In this document: positions 1 through 10,662 of the stretch, in pieces
How positions within the stretch are numbered: the first letter of the stretch is position 1
Layout: the number at the start of each line of letters is the position of its first letter
Assembly: GCF_001854885.1 (NCBI RefSeq)
Contig: NZ_MDDV01000035.1
Span: forward strand, 174,940 to 238,939
From: Ensifer sp. LCM 4579
GTDB taxonomy: Bacteria > Pseudomonadota > Alphaproteobacteria > Rhizobiales > Rhizobiaceae
DNA length: 64,000 nucleotides
Direction: 5' to 3'
Made by a program: the position numbers and the translations under genes
Notes under the pieces: model-generated
What the model saw: the letters and a program-made list of their open reading frames with translations, nothing else
Database searches by the model: none
Told to the model about the DNA's origin: nothing

Positions 1-645
1 CGGCTGCAGAATGTAGCGCCCGTTGATGAAGAAGTTCGACGGCGCCGTGCCCGCTGCGGGCTTCTCGACCATTCTGGTGATCCTGAAGCCCTCCCCGACC
101 GGCTCGCCGACGCCGACGATGCCGTATTTGTGCGCCTGGTCGGGCGCGCATTCCTCGACGGCGACGACATTGCCGTTGCTCTCTTCGTAAAGCTCGACCA
201 TGCCCTTGAGGCAGCCCTTCTCACCTTTCATGATCATGTCGGGAAGAAGCAGGGCGAAGGGTTCGTTGCCGACGAGATCACGCGCGCACCAGACCGCGTG
301 CCCCAGGCCGAGCGGCGCCTGCTGACGCGTGAAGCTTGTGGTGCCGGCCTTCGGCAGCATGGCTTCGAGAAGCTCGATCTCCGCCTTCTTGTTGCGTTCG
401 CGCAGCGTCTGATCGAGTTCCACCTGGATGTCGAAATAATCTTCGATGACCGCCTTGCTGCGGCCCGTCACGAAGATCAGATGCTCGATGCCCGCATCGA
501 GCGCCTCGTCGACGACATATTGGATGACCGGCTTGTCCACCACCGTCAACATTTCCTTCGGCACGGCCTTGGTGGCGGGAAGGAAGCGCGTCCCCAGTCC
601 CGCGACGGGGAAAACGGCTTTGCGGACTTTACGCTTTTCGGTCAT
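1..645 (-). CDS. galU: UTP-glucose-1-phosphate uridylyltransferase (C-terminus cut by window edge)
   Basis: The first 215 codons are visible; the rest lies left of the window. The enzyme makes UDP-glucose from UTP and glucose-1-phosphate in the cytosol, feeding exopolysaccharide, LPS and glucan synthesis. The N-terminus carries the nucleotidyltransferase signature [16 protein letters not shown], followed by the PLGLGHAV segment typical of bacterial GalU/ExoN. The ATG at 645 follows a strong AAGGAGG. It is transcribed leftwards, away from the lytic transglycosylase gene. Rhizobial genomes often carry several paralogues (galU, exoN), so the symbol reflects the family rather than a proven orthologue. 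Confidence 0.93.
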   Translation of the reverse strand, partial: MTEKRKVRKAVFPVAGLGTRFLPATKAVPKEMLTVVDKPVIQYVVDEALDAGIEHLIFVTGRSKAVIEDYFDIQVELDQTLRERNKKAEIELLEAMLPKAGTTSFTRQQAPLGLGHAVWCARDLVGNEPFALLLPDMIMKGEKGCLKGMVELYEESNGNVVAVEECAPDQAHKYGIVGVGEPVGEGFRITRMVEKPAAGTAPSNFFINGRYILQP

Positions 646-671
646 GGAAACCTCCTTGCAGTGGTTCTCGT

Positions 672-772
672 CTACAGCACCGCCGTCTTATCAGACGCGC
701 AAAGGTCTCTGTAGCACCTTGAATTACTGCATGTCTTTGCCCGTGAATCGAGGCGATTCAAGGAGACATGCG
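672..772. repeat. RIME-like intergenic mosaic repeat, full-length copy 1
   Basis: This is a roughly 100-bp element with two modules. The left half is an imperfect palindrome built around CTTATCAGACGCGCAAAGG and flanked by CTACAG/CTGTAG. The right half begins GCATGTCTTTG and contains a dyad (GAATCG-AGG-CGATTC) ending GGAGACATGC. Related copies occur near 13.7, 16.3, 25.9, 50.3, 54.3, 57.4 and 59.0 kb. The layout matches the Rhizobium-specific intergenic mosaic elements known from Sinorhizobium. Confidence 0.8.
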
Positions 773-1131
773 TTGGTCTGAAGCAGGCAATCTACACTTG
801 AACAGGCCTGCGCCGGCCACAGTCGTGATGTCCTGTAACGATCTGAATCTCTGCAGGCTTTCCATAATCGACTTCGATTGACGAAATCTTGCAGAGACCG
901 AGTTTACCGACTTTCCATCAAGGAAGACGACTCGGCGCTTTCATGGTAAAGACTTTATTGACCTCGTTTCTGTAGGCTTCTGCACTGATCCGCTACGGCT
1001 GCTGCCGTACGGCCTCAAGTAGGACCGCATGCTGCCCCAGCGGCCCTTGCGGGCGACATTCGCAATCCGGAGTAATTGGTCCGGGATGAACACCGGCTGA
1101 ATGCTCCGCCGAGAAACGGAACCGACAGCAA
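773..1131. other. intergenic region, no gene recognised
   Basis: This lies between the repeat upstream of galU and the lytic transglycosylase start. Apart from a short inverted repeat (TACGGC-TGCT-GCCGTA near 993-1008) I see no convincing reading frame, RNA or clear promoter. It should contain the promoters of the divergent flanking genes. Confidence 0.4.
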
Positions 1132-2349
1132 ATGATCAGAAACCGCAGGACGTTCTTCCGGCATATCGCCGCCGCTCTCGTCATCGCCGCCGCGTCCGGT
1201 GCCTCGCCGGCGCGCGCAGACTCGGGTTTTCAAAACTGGATCAATGACTTCTACGCGACCGCGGCCAAGAACGGCATCTCCAGGGAGACTTACCGCCAGG
1301 CCTTTGCCGGCGTAACGACGCCCGACCCCACGGTCATCGAGAAAGCCAACCACCAACCCGAGTTCGAGCACAAGATTTGGGAATATATCGACTCGCGAGT
1401 CAATCCGTACACCAAGCGCATCGGCCAGGAGATGGCGGCCAGGCATGCGCGGACGCTCGCTGCCATCGAGCGGCATTTCGGCGTCGACGGATCGGTGCTC
1501 TTGGCGATCTGGTCTATGGAATCGAATTACGGCGCCATCCTCGAAAAGGACGACCGGCTGCACTACGTGCCGCGCGCGCTGGCGACCCTTGCCTATGCCG
1601 ACCCGAAGCGGGCGAAATTTGCCCGCACGCAGCTCATCGCAGCCTTGAAGATCCTGCAGCGCGGCGATGTAGCGCCGCGTGACCTCACCGGTTCCTGGGC
1701 CGGTGCGATGGGCCATACACAATTCATTCCGACGAGTTACCTGCTCTACGCCGTCGATGCCGATGGCAACGGTCATCGCGACATCTGGAACTCGGTTCCG
1801 GATGCACTGGCAACGGCAGCCAATCTCCTGAAAAAGAACGGCTGGCGGACGGGCGAGACCTGGGGCTACGAAGTGGTGCCGCCGGCCAATGCCGCGAAAT
1901 ATGCGGGCCAGACGAAGACGATCGGGCAATGGGCGGCGCTCGGCTTCGTCCGCCCGGGGGGCAAGGGCTTCCGCAATCCCGGCATGCGTGCCGAACTCAA
2001 GCTGCCGAGCGGCGGGAATGGTCCCGGATTCCTGATGACGAGGAATTTCTTCGTCATCAAGCGCTACAACGCTTCGGACTCCTATGCGCTCGGCGTCGGC
2101 CTGCTCGCCGACCAGATTGCCGGCTATTCCGGCATGCACCAGCGCTGGCCGCGCCCGGCTGGCTCTCTCGATATCAGCGAGAAGTTCGAGCTCCAGAGCC
2201 GCCTCAAGGAGCTTGGCTACTACAGCGGCGAGGTGGACGGCAATTTCGGCTCCGGGTCGCGGGCCGCGATCCAGGCGTTCCAGGCGCAAAATGGTCTGGC
2301 ACCGGACGGTGAGCCGAACCAGCATCTCCTGCGCGCGCTGCGAAAGTGA
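1132..2349 (+). CDS. lytic murein transglycosylase, MltB/SLT_2 type, with peptidoglycan-binding domain
   Basis: The 405-residue exported protein is predicted to cleave the MurNAc-GlcNAc bond of peptidoglycan, forming 1,6-anhydro ends. Residues 1-30 form a signal peptide ending ARA-DS. Its NRRTFFRH start resembles a twin-arginine motif, so Tat export is possible. The MltB-like catalytic domain spans about 33-325, with the probable catalytic Glu130 in SMESNYGAI. Residues 345-400 (LKELGYYSGEVDGNFG...) form a PG_binding_1 domain. There is no lipobox, so it is probably soluble in the periplasm. The DUF459 gene follows closely on the same strand and may be co-transcribed. Confidence 0.9.
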   Translation: MIRNRRTFFRHIAAALVIAAASGASPARADSGFQNWINDFYATAAKNGISRETYRQAFAGVTTPDPTVIEKANHQPEFEHKIWEYIDSRVNPYTKRIGQEMAARHARTLAAIERHFGVDGSVLLAIWSMESNYGAILEKDDRLHYVPRALATLAYADPKRAKFARTQLIAALKILQRGDVAPRDLTGSWAGAMGHTQFIPTSYLLYAVDADGNGHRDIWNSVPDALATAANLLKKNGWRTGETWGYEVVPPANAAKYAGQTKTIGQWAALGFVRPGGKGFRNPGMRAELKLPSGGNGPGFLMTRNFFVIKRYNASDSYALGVGLLADQIAGYSGMHQRWPRPAGSLDISEKFELQSRLKELGYYSGEVDGNFGSGSRAAIQAFQAQNGLAPDGEPNQHLLRALRK

Positions 2350-2466
2350 GTGGAACGACGCAGCTTTCAATTGCGGCGATTTGCGGCTAGACGGTCCGAA
2401 ATCGCCGCGATCCGGCGTATGATGAGGGCCATGTTGATCGAGAGAACCGGCGGCAAGGGAAAGATC

Positions 2467-3684
2467 TTGCATTCGCTCCGTTTCGCAGCCGTGCTCGGGG
2501 CGGCGGCGATGCTCGTTGCCGGCTTTTTTGCCACAATGGCCGCGGCACAGGAGCCGGTTCCGCGGCGCAACCTGCTGCAGCGCATTTTCGGCCTGGGCCA
2601 GCGGCCGATCTATTATGACGACCGATACGCGTACCCGGAGGCACCGAGGCCGCGGCGGATACAGAAGCGCCAGGCTCAGCCCGCAGGCGTCCAGCAGCGA
2701 CGCCAGCAGAGCGCCAAGCCGCGCATCGCCGAGACGCCGCCGCCTGCCCCGGTCGTCGACAAATCGCCGGATGCGAAGAAGGTCCTAGTCGTCGGCGACT
2801 TCATTGCCGCGAGCCTCGGCGACGGCCTCAAGGTCGCCTTCGAGGAGACGGCGGGCATAGCCATCGAAACGCGCGCCAGCGGTTCCTCGGGCCTCGTCCG
2901 CGACGATTATTTCGACTGGCCGGAAGTTCTGCCCGGTTACGTGGCAGAACTCAGTCCCGCCGCGATCGTCATCAGCATCGGCGCCAACGACCGCCAGACG
3001 ATGCGCGTCGGCGACAGCAAGGAAAAGTTCCGGACCGATCGCTGGACCGAAGAATATCGCAGGCGCGTCGGCACGGTGGCGGCCATCGCACGGAAGGACA
3101 ATCTGCCGGTCTTCTGGGTCGGCATGCCGCCCTTCCAATCCAGCGCGATGACCGCCGACATGGTGACCTTCAATGGCATCTATCGCGAGGAGGTTGAAAA
3201 GGCGGGCGGCCATTTCATCGACATCTGGGACGGCTTCGTCGACGAGCAGGGCAAGTTCGTGCTGACCGGTTCGGATATCAACGGCCAGCAGGTCCGGTTG
3301 CGCGGCTCCGACGGCATCAACCTGACGAAGGCCGGCAAGCGCAAGCTCGCCTTCTATGTCGAGAAGGAGATCCGCAAGCTGCTCGGCGGCGTGACGTCAG
3401 GCAGTGATGTTCCTGGCTCTGAGGGTCTCAAGGATCTCGGCGTCACCACACCGCTCGCCAGCGAGGACATCGTCAGGACCCAGCCGATCAGCCTGACGGA
3501 CCCGGCACTCGACGGCGCGACGGCGCTTCTCGGTGCGGGCGATCCGCCGAAAGGGAATGGCAAGAGCGCGAGGGACCTGCTCGTCGAAAAGGGCGAGGTG
3601 GTCGCCGCCCCACCCGGCCGCATTGATGACTTCCGCCTCGCGAAGCCGGAGACGGTGATCAGCAAGCCATTGATGCGGAATTGA
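2467..3684 (+). CDS. exported SGNH-hydrolase-like protein, DUF459 family, catalytic Ser and His replaced
   Basis: From the TTG at 2467 the protein is 405 residues. That start has AAGGGA seven bases upstream and yields a clean signal peptide (hydrophobic core AAVLGAAAMLVAGFF, cleavage after AAA). Longer in-frame starts exist at 2350 (GTG) and 2419 and 2431 (ATG). The SGNH fold shows in the VLVVGDF block, SIGANDRQ block and the late DGINLTKAGKRK block. The expected block I Ser is Phe (codon 2800-2802) and the block V His is Asn (codon 3319-3321). Rhizobial DUF459 relatives are recalled to share this, so it may be a non-catalytic or altered subfamily. A basic, Pro/Gln-rich linker follows the signal peptide. 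The substrate is unknown, but the gene follows the transglycosylase. Confidence 0.8.
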   Translation: MHSLRFAAVLGAAAMLVAGFFATMAAAQEPVPRRNLLQRIFGLGQRPIYYDDRYAYPEAPRPRRIQKRQAQPAGVQQRRQQSAKPRIAETPPPAPVVDKSPDAKKVLVVGDFIAASLGDGLKVAFEETAGIAIETRASGSSGLVRDDYFDWPEVLPGYVAELSPAAIVISIGANDRQTMRVGDSKEKFRTDRWTEEYRRRVGTVAAIARKDNLPVFWVGMPPFQSSAMTADMVTFNGIYREEVEKAGGHFIDIWDGFVDEQGKFVLTGSDINGQQVRLRGSDGINLTKAGKRKLAFYVEKEIRKLLGGVTSGSDVPGSEGLKDLGVTTPLASEDIVRTQPISLTDPALDGATALLGAGDPPKGNGKSARDLLVEKGEVVAAPPGRIDDFRLAKPETVISKPLMRN

Positions 3685-3739
3685 GCAATCCGGTCAGGCC
3701 GTGATCACTGCTTGGAAAGGTCCGCTGTTCAGGTATCCC

Positions 3740-3829
3740 TCAGCTCATCCGCCTGACCGTCCTCCGCAGCAGCTGCGGAGGGTGGACCGGCACCTTCGCC
3801 CCGTTTTGACGGGGAGAAGGGACTTGCCG
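3740..3829. repeat. palindromic repeat between convergent genes (second mosaic family)
   Basis: It contains a 9-bp inverted repeat (CCTCCGCAG-CAG-CTGCGGAGG, 3761-3781) and a second hairpin CCCCGT-TTTG-ACGGGG. It begins with a CTCATCCGCCTG motif and ends GAGAAGGGAC. A related copy in inverse orientation lies near 58.83-58.94 kb. It sits between the DUF459 gene and gltD, whose 3' ends face each other, so it could serve as a bidirectional terminator. Confidence 0.6.
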
Positions 3830-5287
3830 CTACCGCGGCAGCACCGTCGAACCCATCAGCGCCTCGTCGATCGCTCGCGCCGCCTGGCGGCCTTCGCGGA
3901 TCGCCCAGACGACGAGCGATTGGCCGCGGCGGACGTCGCCGGCCGTCCAGAGCTTTTCGACCGAGGTCCTGTAATCCCGCTCGTTGGCGACGACGTTGGT
4001 CGAGCCCCGACGGTCGACATTGAGGGCCAGTCGATCGCCGAGATCCCTGACCACGCTGTCGGTGAACGGCCCGCGGAAGCCGATGGCGATGAAGGCGAGG
4101 TCGGCCTTGATGACGAATTCGGTGCCCGCAATCGGCTTGCGGCGCTCATCCACCTGACAGCACTTGACGCCTGTCAGAATGCCGTCCTCGTCGCCGACGA
4201 ATTCCAGCGTCGCTACCTGGAACTCGCGAACCGCGCCCTCTGCCTGGCTTGAGGAGGTGCGCATCTTCGTCGCCCAGAAGGGCCAGACCGCGAGCTTGTC
4301 TTCCTTTTCCGGCGGCTGCGGCCGAATGTCGAGCTGGGTCACCTTGACGGCGCCCTGGCGGAAGGCGGTACCGACGCAGTCGGACGCGGTGTCGCCGCCG
4401 CCGACGACCACGACATGCTTGCCGCCGGCCAGGATCGGCTCGGACGGCCAGCCGACGCTGTCTATATTCTCCCGGCCGATGCGCCGGTTCTGCTGAACGA
4501 GATAAGGCATCGCATCGTGCACGCCGGCAAATTCCACGCCCGGAATCCCTGCGTCGCGCGGGGTCTCGGAGCCGCCGCAATACACAACGGCGTCGTTCTC
4601 GTCGAGAAGCTGCTGGACGGCCAGGTCGACGCCGGCATTGACCCCACAGTGGAAGGTGACCCCCTCGCCCTTCATCTGCTCGATGCGGCGATCGATGAAG
4701 TTCTTTTCCATCTTGAAGTCCGGAATGCCGTAACGCAGAAGGCCGCCGGGCTTGGACTCGCGTTCGTAGACATGGACCTCGTGGCCGGCGCGGGCGAGCT
4801 GCTGGGCAGCCGCCATACCCGCCGGGCCGGAGCCGATGACCGCCACCCGCTTGCCAGTTTTGGTGACGGCCGGCTGCGGCACGATATATCCCATCTCATA
4901 GGCCTTGTCGGCTATCGCCTGCTCCACCGTCTTGATCGCGACCGGCACGTCTTCGAGGTTCAGCGTGCAGGCCTCCTCGCAAGGCGCGGGGCAGACGCGG
5001 CCGGTGAATTCCGGAAAATTGTTGGTGGAATGCAGGTTGCGGATCGCTTCGTCCCAATTGCCGTTATAGACGAGGTCGTTCCAGTCCGGGATCTGGTTGT
5101 GAACGGGGCAACCGGTCGGCCCGTGACAATAGGGAATGCCACAATCCATGCAGCGAGCGGCCTGCTTCTGCACTTCCTGGTCGGACATCGGAATGGTGAA
5201 TTCACGGAAGTGGCGGATGCGGTCGGATGCCGGCTGGTACTTCGCCACCTGCCGGTCGATCTCGAGAAATCCAGTAACCTTGCCCAT
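3830..5287 (-). CDS. gltD: glutamate synthase (NADPH) small subunit
   Basis: The 485-residue beta subunit takes electrons from NADPH via FAD and passes them through 4Fe-4S clusters to the GltB large subunit for glutamate synthesis. The N-terminal cluster-binding region has [15 protein letters not shown] and, about 60 residues later, CPAPCEEAC. The FAD-binding motif is [13 protein letters not shown] (about 150). The NADPH-binding motif is [13 protein letters not shown] (about 290). Length and domain order are normal. The ATG at 5287 lies 106 bases after the gltB stop on the same strand, so the two genes form a gltB-gltD operon. Confidence 0.97.
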   Translation of the reverse strand: MGKVTGFLEIDRQVAKYQPASDRIRHFREFTIPMSDQEVQKQAARCMDCGIPYCHGPTGCPVHNQIPDWNDLVYNGNWDEAIRNLHSTNNFPEFTGRVCPAPCEEACTLNLEDVPVAIKTVEQAIADKAYEMGYIVPQPAVTKTGKRVAVIGSGPAGMAAAQQLARAGHEVHVYERESKPGGLLRYGIPDFKMEKNFIDRRIEQMKGEGVTFHCGVNAGVDLAVQQLLDENDAVVYCGGSETPRDAGIPGVEFAGVHDAMPYLVQQNRRIGRENIDSVGWPSEPILAGGKHVVVVGGGDTASDCVGTAFRQGAVKVTQLDIRPQPPEKEDKLAVWPFWATKMRTSSSQAEGAVREFQVATLEFVGDEDGILTGVKCCQVDERRKPIAGTEFVIKADLAFIAIGFRGPFTDSVVRDLGDRLALNVDRRGSTNVVANERDYRTSVEKLWTAGDVRRGQSLVVWAIREGRQAARAIDEALMGSTVLPR

Positions 5288-5393
5288 TTTACATTCCTGA
5301 TATCTTCAATCTCAAACAGACGCGCCGTAAAGCGCGCGTGATGGCTCCCGCTTTCGGATAGACCGGATCGGGGGCCGCGGTCACAGGGGCCGA

Positions 5394-8300
5394 TTACTCG
5401 GCCGCTTCCGCCATTCTCATGCGCTCCATATCCTCGAGCGCGCGGCGATATTCGACCGGCATGACCTTGCGGAATTTCGGCCGGTAGTCCGTCCAATGTT
5501 CGAGAATCTCCTTGGCGCGAACCGAACCCGTGTAATGCAGGTGGTTCGAAACGAGCTGGTAGAGCCGCTCTTCGTCGTGGCGCGTCATGTCGCCGGAGAC
5601 GTCGACCCGGCCCTTGTGCATGAGGTCGCCGCCGTGGTGGTGCAGCTTCTCCAGCATATCGTCCTCCTCCGGAACCGGCTCCAGCTCGACCATGGCCATG
5701 TTGCAGCGACGGGCGAAATCGCCCTCGTCGTCCAGCACATAGGCGACACCGCCGGACATCCCGGCCGCGAAGTTGCGTCCCGTATTGCCAAGCACGACGA
5801 CGACGCCGCCGGTCATATATTCGCAGCCGTGGTCGCCGACACCTTCGACGACGGCGATCGCGCCGGAGTTGCGCACAGCGAAGCGCTCGCCGGCGACGCC
5901 GTTGAAGTAGCATTCGCCGGAGATCGCACCATAGAGCACGGTATTGCCGACGATGATCGACTCCTGCGGCACGATCCTGGCGGTTTCCGGCGGCCGGACG
6001 ATGATGCGTCCGCCCGAAAGCCCCTTGCCGACATAGTCATTGCCGTCGCCAACGAGGTCGAAGGTGATGCCGCGCGCAAGGAACGCACCGAAGGACTGAC
6101 CCGCCGTGCCCTTGAGCGTCACGTGGATCGTGTCGTCCTTCAGGCCCTTATATCCCCAGCGCTTGGCAAGCGCGCCGGAAAGCATCGCCCCCGCCGAGCG
6201 GTCGACATTCTTGATCTCGGCTTCAAAGGCGACCGGCACCTTGGTTTCCAGCGCCAGCTTCGCCTTCTCGATCAGCCTGCGGTCGAGAATGTCGTCGATC
6301 GGATGGTTCTGGCGCTCCGTCCAATAGCTCGCTTCTTTCGGCGCTTCCACCTTGTGGAAGATCTTCGAAAAGTCGAGCCCCTTGGCCTTCCAGTGCTCGA
6401 TCATGCCGTCGCGCTCGAGCAGTTCGGAAGCACCGATGATCTCGTCGAGCTTTCTGACGCCGAGTGACGCCAGGATTTCACGCACCTCTTCCGCGACGAA
6501 GAAGAAATAGTTGATCACATGCTCCGGCGTGCCCTTGAAGCGTTTTCTGAGCACCGGATCCTGGGTGGCGACGCCGACCGGGCAGGTGTTCAGGTGGCAC
6601 TTGCGCATCATGATGCAGCCGGCCGCGATCAGCGGCGCGGTGGCGAAGCCGAACTCGTCGGCCCCCAGCATCGCACCGATGATGACGTCGCGGCCGGTCT
6701 TCAACCCGCCGTCGACCTGGAGCGCGACGCGCGAGCGCAGGCCGTTAAGGACAAGCGTCTGCTGGGTTTCGGCAAGGCCGATTTCCCATGGGCTACCCGC
6801 ATGCTTCAGCGAGGTGAGCGGCGAGGCGCCGGTGCCGCCGTCAAAGCCGGCAATGGTGATGTGGTCGGCGCGCGCCTTGGCGACACCGGCCGCGACCGTG
6901 CCGACGCCCACTTCGGACACCAGCTTGACCGAGACATCGGCTTCCGGGTTGACGTTCTTCAGATCGAAGATCAGCTGCGCCAGATCCTCGATCGAATAGA
7001 TGTCATGGTGCGGCGGCGGCGAGATGAGACCGACGCCTGGGGTAGAATGCCGGGTCTTGGCGACGGTCGCATCGACCTTGTGGCCGGGAAGCTGACCGCC
7101 CTCGCCGGGCTTGGCGCCCTGCGCCACCTTGATCTGCAGCACATCGGCGTTGACCAGATATTCGGTGGTGACGCCGAAGCGGCCAGAAGCGATCTGCTTG
7201 ATCGCCGAGCGCTCCGGATTCATCGATCCGTCCGGCAGCGGCAGGTAACGGTCGCTCTCCTCGCCGCCCTCGCCGGTGTTCGACTTGCCGCCGATCCGGT
7301 TCATCGCGATCGCCAGTGTCGTATGGGCCTCGCGGCTGATCGAGCCGAAGGACATGGCGCCGGTCGAGAAGCGCTTGACGATCTCGGATGCCGGCTCGAC
7401 CTCCTCGAGCGCGACGGGCTTGCGGCCGGCGTCCTCGGCGCGCCTGATCGTGAAGAGGCCGCGGATCGTATTCATGCGGCTCGCCTGCTCGTTCATCATC
7501 GCAGCGAATTCGCGATAGCGGTCCTCGGCGTTCCCGCGCACCGCATGCTGCAGCGAGGCGATCGCATCCGGCGTCCAGGCATGGCTTTCCCCGCGCATGC
7601 GGAAGGCATATTCGCCGCCGATGTCGAGCGCATTGGAGAGAACCGGGTCGGCGCCAAAGGCCGCCCTGTGGCGGGCAACGGTCTCTGCCGCGATCTCCTC
7701 GAGCCCGATGCCTTCGATCGTCGTCGCCGTGCCGAAGAAGTATTTCTCGACCAACGCCGAGGAAAGGCCGACGGCGTCGAAGATCTGCGCGCCGCAATAG
7801 GACTGGTAGGTCGAGATGCCCATTTTGGACATGACCTTGAGAATGCCCTTCCCGACCGCCTTGATGTAGCGGTAGACGATTTCGCTGGCGTCGACTTCCT
7901 TGGGGAACTCGCCGCGCTTGTGCATGTCGATCAGTGTGTCGAAGGCGAGATAGGGGTTGATCGCTTCCGCGCCAAAACCGGCCAGCAGACAGAAATGGTG
8001 CACCTCGCGCGGCTCGCCGGATTCCACCACGAGACCGACCGAAGTGCGCAAGCCCTTGCGGATCAGGTGGTGGTGAACCGCCGCCGTGGCGAGGAGCGCC
8101 GGGATCGCTACGCGATCCGGCCCGACCTGCCGGTCGGAAAGCACGATGATGTTGTAGCCGCCCTTGACTGCCGCTTCCGCCCGTTCGCAAAGGCGATCGA
8201 GCATTTCCGGCATGCCTTCGGCCCCACGCGAAATGTCGTAGGTGAAATCGAGCGTCTTGGTGTCGAAACGGTCCTCCGTGTGGCCGATCGACCGGATCTT

Positions 8301-10118
8301 CTCGAGATCGCCGTTGGTGAGGATCGGCTGGCGGACTTCCAGCCGCTTGGCGTGCGCCATGCCCTCATGGTCGAGAATGTTCGGACGCGGACCGATGAAG
8401 GAGACAAGGCTCATCACCAGCTCCTCGCGGATCGGGTCGATCGGCGGGTTGGTGACCTGCGCGAAGTTCTGCTTGAAATATGTATAGAGCAGCTTCGGCT
8501 TGTTCGACATCGCCGAGATCGGCGTGTCGGTGCCCATGGAACCGATCGCCTCCTGGCCGGTCGTTGCCATCGGCGACATCAGAAGCTTGGTGTCCTCCTG
8601 CGAGTAACCGAAGGCCTGCTGCCGGTCGATCAGTGACACGTCCCGGCGAAGGGCCCTCGGCTCGACCGGCTTCAGATCTTCGAGGATGAGCTGGGTATTG
8701 TCGAGCCATTGCCGGTAGGGATGCTTACCGGCGAGTTCCGACTTCACCTCCTCGTCGGAGATGATGCGGCCTTCTTCCATGTCGATCAGCAGCATCTTGC
8801 CGGGCTGTAGCCGCCACTTCTTGACGATCCTGTCCTCGGCGACCGGCAGCACGCCGGCTTCCGAGGCCATGATGACGCGATCATCGCTGGTGACGATGTA
8901 GCGCGCCGGGCGAAGGCCGTTGCGGTCGAGGGTCGCGCCGATCTGCCGGCCATCGGTGAAGGCGACTGCCGCCGGCCCGTCCCACGGCTCCATCAGCGCC
9001 GCATGATACTCGTAGAATGCCTTGCGTTCCGCCGACATGAGCTGGTTTCCGGCCCAGGCCTCGGGGATCAGCATCATCACCGCATGGGCGAGCGAATAGC
9101 CGCCGCGCACCAGGAATTCGAGCGCATTGTCGAAACAGGCCGTGTCCGACTGGCCCTCATAGGAAATCGGCCAGAGCTTGGAGATGTCGTCACCGAAGAG
9201 CGGCGAGGAGACCGAAGCCTGACGCGCCGCCATCCAGTTGACGTTGCCGCGCAGCGTGTTGATCTCGCCATTGTGGGCAACCATGCGATAGGGGTGCGCC
9301 AACTTCCAGGAGGGGAAGGTGTTGGTCGAGAACCGCTGATGCACCAGCGCCACCGCCGACTGGAAGCGTTCGTCAGCAAGGTCCTTGTAATAGGCGCCGA
9401 CCTGATAGGCGAGGAACATGCCCTTGTAGACGATCGTCGAGGTCGACAGCGACACGATGTAGAAGCCGAGATCACTACCGTCGGCTTCCGCATGGATGCG
9501 GTTGGAGATCACCTTGCGCAGCGTGAACAGCCGGCGCTCGAACTCGTCGTTGGTGGCGGCATCGCGGCCGGCGCCAATGAAGACCTGGACGTGCTGCGGC
9601 TCGGTGGCAGCAATGTCCGGCGCCTTGGAGAGCGACGAATTGTCTACCGGCACGTCGCGGAAGCCGAGCAGATGCTGCCCCTCCTCCACCACGACCTCGC
9701 GGATCACATCCTTGAAATGGGCAATCAGCTTTTCGTCACGCGGCATGAAGAGATAGCCGACGGCGTATTCCCCGGCCTTTGGCAGGGTAACGCCCTCTTT
9801 CGCCATCTCCTCGCGGAAGAAACGGTCGGGGATCTGCACGAGGATGCCTGCGCCATCGCCCATCAGCGGGTCAGCGCCGACCGCACCGCGGTGCGTCAGG
9901 TTTTCGAGCATGAAGAGGCCGTCGCGCACGATCTGGTGCGACTTCTCGCCCTTCATATGCGCGACGAAACCGACGCCGCAGGCGTCGCGTTCGTTGCGCG
10001 GATCGTAAAGCCCCTGCTTTCGCGGCAGTCCGGACGGGAATGCGGGCGTTTTCACAGCCGTCGCAGCGCTCGTTGCGAGATTGAGCCCGATCTGGTGCGA
10101 TGGCGAATGATCCGTCAT
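5394..10118 (-). CDS. gltB: glutamate synthase (NADPH) large subunit
   Basis: The 1574-residue alpha subunit hydrolyses glutamine at its N-terminal amidotransferase domain and channels ammonia to the FMN domain, where 2-oxoglutarate becomes glutamate. The start is the ATG at 10118, preceded by AGGAGG; an in-frame start 20 codons upstream lacks such a site. Cys47 in [10 protein letters not shown] is the probable nucleophile exposed by removal of a 46-residue propeptide. The 3Fe-4S cluster cysteines lie in [12 protein letters not shown] at about 1166-1177. The C-terminus has the Gly-rich GXGXG beta-helix domain. It is transcribed with gltD. Confidence 0.97.
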   Translation of the reverse strand: MTDHSPSHQIGLNLATSAATAVKTPAFPSGLPRKQGLYDPRNERDACGVGFVAHMKGEKSHQIVRDGLFMLENLTHRGAVGADPLMGDGAGILVQIPDRFFREEMAKEGVTLPKAGEYAVGYLFMPRDEKLIAHFKDVIREVVVEEGQHLLGFRDVPVDNSSLSKAPDIAATEPQHVQVFIGAGRDAATNDEFERRLFTLRKVISNRIHAEADGSDLGFYIVSLSTSTIVYKGMFLAYQVGAYYKDLADERFQSAVALVHQRFSTNTFPSWKLAHPYRMVAHNGEINTLRGNVNWMAARQASVSSPLFGDDISKLWPISYEGQSDTACFDNALEFLVRGGYSLAHAVMMLIPEAWAGNQLMSAERKAFYEYHAALMEPWDGPAAVAFTDGRQIGATLDRNGLRPARYIVTSDDRVIMASEAGVLPVAEDRIVKKWRLQPGKMLLIDMEEGRIISDEEVKSELAGKHPYRQWLDNTQLILEDLKPVEPRALRRDVSLIDRQQAFGYSQEDTKLLMSPMATTGQEAIGSMGTDTPISAMSNKPKLLYTYFKQNFAQVTNPPIDPIREELVMSLVSFIGPRPNILDHEGMAHAKRLEVRQPILTNGDLEKIRSIGHTEDRFDTKTLDFTYDISRGAEGMPEMLDRLCERAEAAVKGGYNIIVLSDRQVGPDRVAIPALLATAAVHHHLIRKGLRTSVGLVVESGEPREVHHFCLLAGFGAEAINPYLAFDTLIDMHKRGEFPKEVDASEIVYRYIKAVGKGILKVMSKMGISTYQSYCGAQIFDAVGLSSALVEKYFFGTATTIEGIGLEEIAAETVARHRAAFGADPVLSNALDIGGEYAFRMRGESHAWTPDAIASLQHAVRGNAEDRYREFAAMMNEQASRMNTIRGLFTIRRAEDAGRKPVALEEVEPASEIVKRFSTGAMSFGSISREAHTTLAIAMNRIGGKSNTGEGGEESDRYLPLPDGSMNPERSAIKQIASGRFGVTTEYLVNADVLQIKVAQGAKPGEGGQLPGHKVDATVAKTRHSTPGVGLISPPPHHDIYSIEDLAQLIFDLKNVNPEADVSVKLVSEVGVGTVAAGVAKARADHITIAGFDGGTGASPLTSLKHAGSPWEIGLAETQQTLVLNGLRSRVALQVDGGLKTGRDVIIGAMLGADEFGFATAPLIAAGCIMMRKCHLNTCPVGVATQDPVLRKRFKGTPEHVINYFFFVAEEVREILASLGVRKLDEIIGASELLERDGMIEHWKAKGLDFSKIFHKVEAPKEASYWTERQNHPIDDILDRRLIEKAKLALETKVPVAFEAEIKNVDRSAGAMLSGALAKRWGYKGLKDDTIHVTLKGTAGQSFGAFLARGITFDLVGDGNDYVGKGLSGGRIIVRPPETARIVPQESIIVGNTVLYGAISGECYFNGVAGERFAVRNSGAIAVVEGVGDHGCEYMTGGVVVVLGNTGRNFAAGMSGGVAYVLDDEGDFARRCNMAMVELEPVPEEDDMLEKLHHHGGDLMHKGRVDVSGDMTRHDEERLYQLVSNHLHYTGSVRAKEILEHWTDYRPKFRKVMPVEYRRALEDMERMRMAEAAE

Positions 10119-10662
10119 CCTGTTCCCTCCTGTTGCGCCCGAAATCCCGGGCATATCGCGGAGCCCGCCTGTCGCCACCTTTCATTTGCTTTTTTGCGGT
10201 GCGGCAGGCCGGACGTTATCGTCGCATGATCCTGATCAGGTCGCAAATGAAGTGCGGCTGCACCAGGCACGAATGTCTGCGACCATCCTGACGGCAGTGG
10301 CTAACAACCGAATGAAATCCGGAGAAACCCTTGCCCCCCGCCGAACGCCGCTTTTCGCTTGCTTGCCGGCGACTGTTCCGGTCCCTAGACCGAAATAGGA
10401 CAGCAAACCTGTCCTATTTCATGTGCTCTATGCCAGAAAGCGCTTCCCTCCGCAAGGGGCCTGCCCGCAATTAGTGGAGGAGATTTTGTCGAACATTGCT
10501 AAAAGTTTCAGGGTTTTGAAATATAATTACGCGCATCCCGCAATATCTTCGCCTTGGTTTCAAACTGGTCTTGAATTGGTCCGTCCAGATTGTAAAGCAT
10601 TGCCAGGGGCCCGAAGTCCGCTATGGTCTCGCCGAGAGCAGTTGAGCACAGGGTGATTTGCC
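10119..10662. other. divergent intergenic region between gltB and ltaE
   Basis: This 544-base spacer must hold the gltB and ltaE promoters. It contains a perfect 12-bp dyad at 10392-10420, listed separately. A TTG-initiated frame of 56 codons (10486-10656) is preceded by GGAGG and ends just before ltaE, but its predicted product resembles nothing I know. No -35/-10 pair is convincing enough to call. Confidence 0.5.
10392..10420. promoter_or_regulatory. perfect 12-bp inverted repeat, candidate operator
   Basis: GAAATAGGACAG and its exact complement CTGTCCTATTTC are separated by CAAAC. No T-tract follows on either strand, so it is unlikely to be an intrinsic terminator. Its position in the divergent gltB/ltaE spacer suggests a binding site for a dimeric regulator, which I cannot identify. 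Confidence 0.55.

Noticed and set aside
993..1008. Short inverted repeat as a terminator
   Set aside because: No T-tract on either strand and no gene ends nearby.
5496..8636. Long plus-strand frames opposite gltB
   Set aside because: High-GC antisense shadows of the real gene; the products are Arg/Asp/Gly-rich with no domains.
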